DNA from: Viridibacterium sediminicola
GTDB lineage: Bacteria; Pseudomonadota; Gammaproteobacteria; Burkholderiales; Rhodocyclaceae
Length of the DNA: 64,000 nucleotides
Assembly (NCBI RefSeq): GCF_039631295.1
Contig: NZ_JBDIVE010000012.1
Coordinates: 1 to 64,000, forward strand
Reading direction: 5' to 3'
Shown here: positions 62,422-64,000 of the stretch, in pieces
How positions within the stretch are numbered: position 1 is the stretch's first letter
How the letters are laid out: every line of letters begins with the position of its first letter
Program-made: the position numbers and the translations under genes
Notes under the pieces: generated by a model
What the model was told of the DNA's origin: nothing
What the model saw: only the letters and a program-made list of their open reading frames with translations
Databases searched by the model: none

Positions 62422-64000
62422 ATGACTCAAGACCCCAAGCCCGAACAGCCCGATCAAACCGCCACTGACGAACCCAGCCAACCCTCGCGCCGCCGCCTGT
62501 TCGGCAATCTCGCTGCGCTGGGCGTGGCGGGATCACTTCCCACGCTGAGCGAAGCGGCCAGCCAGCCGGGCCACGCCGCCAAGGGCGGCACGCTGGACGA
62601 GCGCCTGCGCGCCCGCATCAAGCATGTCGTCGTCATCTACCTGGAAAACCGCAGCTTCAACAATCTGTTTGCCGATTTCCCCGGTGTGCAGCGCCCGATG
62701 TCACAGCTGTCGACGCTGCAATACGGCCAGCTCGACCGCAACGGTCAGCCGCTGGCCACCCTGCCGAAGATCTGGGCCGGGCTGGTGCCCAGTTCCCAGA
62801 CCCTCGGCGGCAAGACTTACCAGATCGGCGAGGCGAAGATCAGCGGCCTGCCCAATGCGCCGTTTGCCCTCAAGGATGCCGAGGGCGAACTCCTGCCGGA
62901 GACGGTGATTACCCGCGATCTGGTGCACGCCTTCTACCAGAACCAGATGCAGATCAATGGCGGCAAGAACGATGGCTTCGTCGCCTGGGGCGACTCCGGC
63001 GCGCTGGTGATGGGCTACTACGCGGAGACGCGCAAGAACCTGAACCTCTGGCAGATCGCCCAGCAATACACGCTGTGCGACAACTTCTTCATGGCGGCTT
63101 TCGGCGGCTCCTGGCTCAACCACCAGTTCCTGATCGCCGGGCGCACACCGGTCTATCCGGATGCGGCCAATAGCGTTGCCAAACGCAAGATCGCCGTGCT
63201 GAGCGACGGGCCGCAGGGCACGACCCTGGCCGTGGCGCCGGATTCGCCTGCTTCAGCGCTGGATGGCCCGCCGAAGTTCGTCAATGCCGGCGCGATCACG
63301 CCCGACAACTTTGCCGTCAACACCATGGCGCCGCCCTATCAACCGAGCTTCGTGCGCCCGCCGCTGGACGGCGACAAACGTCTGGCCGACCCGAGCGATC
63401 CCTCGGTGCTGCCGCCGCAGGATTACGCCACCATCGGCGATCTGCTGTCGGCCAAGAAGGTCTCCTGGGCCTGGTACGGTGGTGGCTGGCAGGCTGCGCT
63501 GGATGGGCGTGGTGGCGCAGGCTCGCCCAACTTCCAGTATCACCACCAGCCCTTCAACTACTTCAAGCAGTTTGCGCCGGGCAGCGCCGCGCGTGCCGAG
63601 CATCTGCGCGATGGCGGTCTGGGCGACGGGCCGATCTCCAATTATTTCATCGCCGACATCATCGCCGGCAAGCTGCCGGCGGTGACTTTCTACAAGCCCC
63701 AAGGCAACCTCAATATGCACGCCGGGTATTCCGACGTTTCCTCGGGCGACCAGCACGTGGCCAATATCCTCGCCCACTTGCAGAAGAGCCCGCAGTGGAA
63801 GGACACCGTGGTGTTCATCACCTTCGACGAGAACGGTGGCTGGTGGGATCACGTCGCACCGCCGCCGGGCGACCGCTGGGGTCCGGGCTCGCGCATCCCG
63901 GCCATCGTCGTCTCGCCGTATGCGCGCAAGGCTCATGTGGATCACACCTTCTACGACACCACCTCGATCCTGCGCTTCATCACCCGCCTGCACGGTCTGC
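62422..64000 (+). CDS. Tat-exported phosphoesterase (AcpA/phospholipase C family), partial
   Basis: 526 codons to the window edge, cut at the 3' end. The N-terminus has a Tat signal (SQPSRRRLFGNLAALGVAGSLPTL). Family blocks are KHVVVIYLENRSFNNLF (metal site near 70), CDNFFMAAFGGSWLNHQFLIAG, NMHAGYSDVSSGDQHV and ITFDENGGWWDHVAPP. These bacterial acid phosphatases and phospholipases C cleave phosphoesters in the periplasm or outside. The exact substrate cannot be fixed. Confidence 0.9.
   Translation, partial: MTQDPKPEQPDQTATDEPSQPSRRRLFGNLAALGVAGSLPTLSEAASQPGHAAKGGTLDERLRARIKHVVVIYLENRSFNNLFADFPGVQRPMSQLSTLQYGQLDRNGQPLATLPKIWAGLVPSSQTLGGKTYQIGEAKISGLPNAPFALKDAEGELLPETVITRDLVHAFYQNQMQINGGKNDGFVAWGDSGALVMGYYAETRKNLNLWQIAQQYTLCDNFFMAAFGGSWLNHQFLIAGRTPVYPDAANSVAKRKIAVLSDGPQGTTLAVAPDSPASALDGPPKFVNAGAITPDNFAVNTMAPPYQPSFVRPPLDGDKRLADPSDPSVLPPQDYATIGDLLSAKKVSWAWYGGGWQAALDGRGGAGSPNFQYHHQPFNYFKQFAPGSAARAEHLRDGGLGDGPISNYFIADIIAGKLPAVTFYKPQGNLNMHAGYSDVSSGDQHVANILAHLQKSPQWKDTVVFITFDENGGWWDHVAPPPGDRWGPGSRIPAIVVSPYARKAHVDHTFYDTTSILRFITRLHGL

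Overview
The window is GC-rich, tightly packed chromosomal DNA from a Gram-negative proteobacterium. TonB-dependent receptors, Fur-type operators and the trmL-comF-bioB-bioC order point to a betaproteobacterium (Rhodocyclales/Neisseriales-like). That placement is inferred from gene content, not from a marker gene. No rRNA, tRNA or CRISPR array was seen. The first and last genes are cut by the window edges. Layout: (1) 1-671 holds the 3' part of a gene with a HEPN-like motif. (2) 713-21278 is a catechol siderophore island. A minus-strand operon entC-entE-entB-entF-entA makes 2,3-dihydroxybenzoate (DHB) and loads it onto an NRPS. Around it lie an MFS exporter, a free-standing condensation domain, a periplasmic esterase, an AraC regulator, a TonB receptor, a one-permease ABC importer, a DUF2218 protein and a divergent Fur-family regulator. 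The hand-read specificity code of the NRPS is not the serine code, so the product is probably not enterobactin. (3) 21285-29758 is a haem uptake locus: receptor, hmuSTUV, tonB, a chaN-like lipoprotein and two paralogous four-cysteine small proteins. Fur-box-like palindromes lie at four points across regions 2 and 3.

(4) 29886-42933 is housekeeping: trmL, comF, bioB, an ion transporter, bioC, hydrolases, a WrbA-like flavoprotein, a LigB-type dioxygenase, a GST with a divergent LysR regulator, a TPR-glycosyltransferase protein and small proteins of unknown function. (5) 43167-50828 starts with ettA and continues as an accessory/defence patch: a zeta-toxin-like kinase with two tiny overlapping partners, a truncated HipA-like toxin, an AT-rich SIR2-STAND protein, a membrane protein and a decayed REP-associated transposase. 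(6) 51030-64000 holds a delta-class carbonic anhydrase, trxC, a glycosyltransferase, a membrane protein with a patatin-like partner, a Fe-dependent alcohol dehydrogenase, a class A PBP, an RpiB-like isomerase and the start of a Tat-exported phosphoesterase.

The most unusual signals are: a structured, covarying ~120-bp repeat present in frame inside the entF adenylation domain and again upstream of the zeta-toxin cassette; a second covarying hairpin repeat at about 35.5 and 58.6 kb; the four-cysteine protein pair tied to haem uptake and Fur boxes; and an NRPS plus free condensation domain that together suggest a bis-catechol diamino-acid siderophore.
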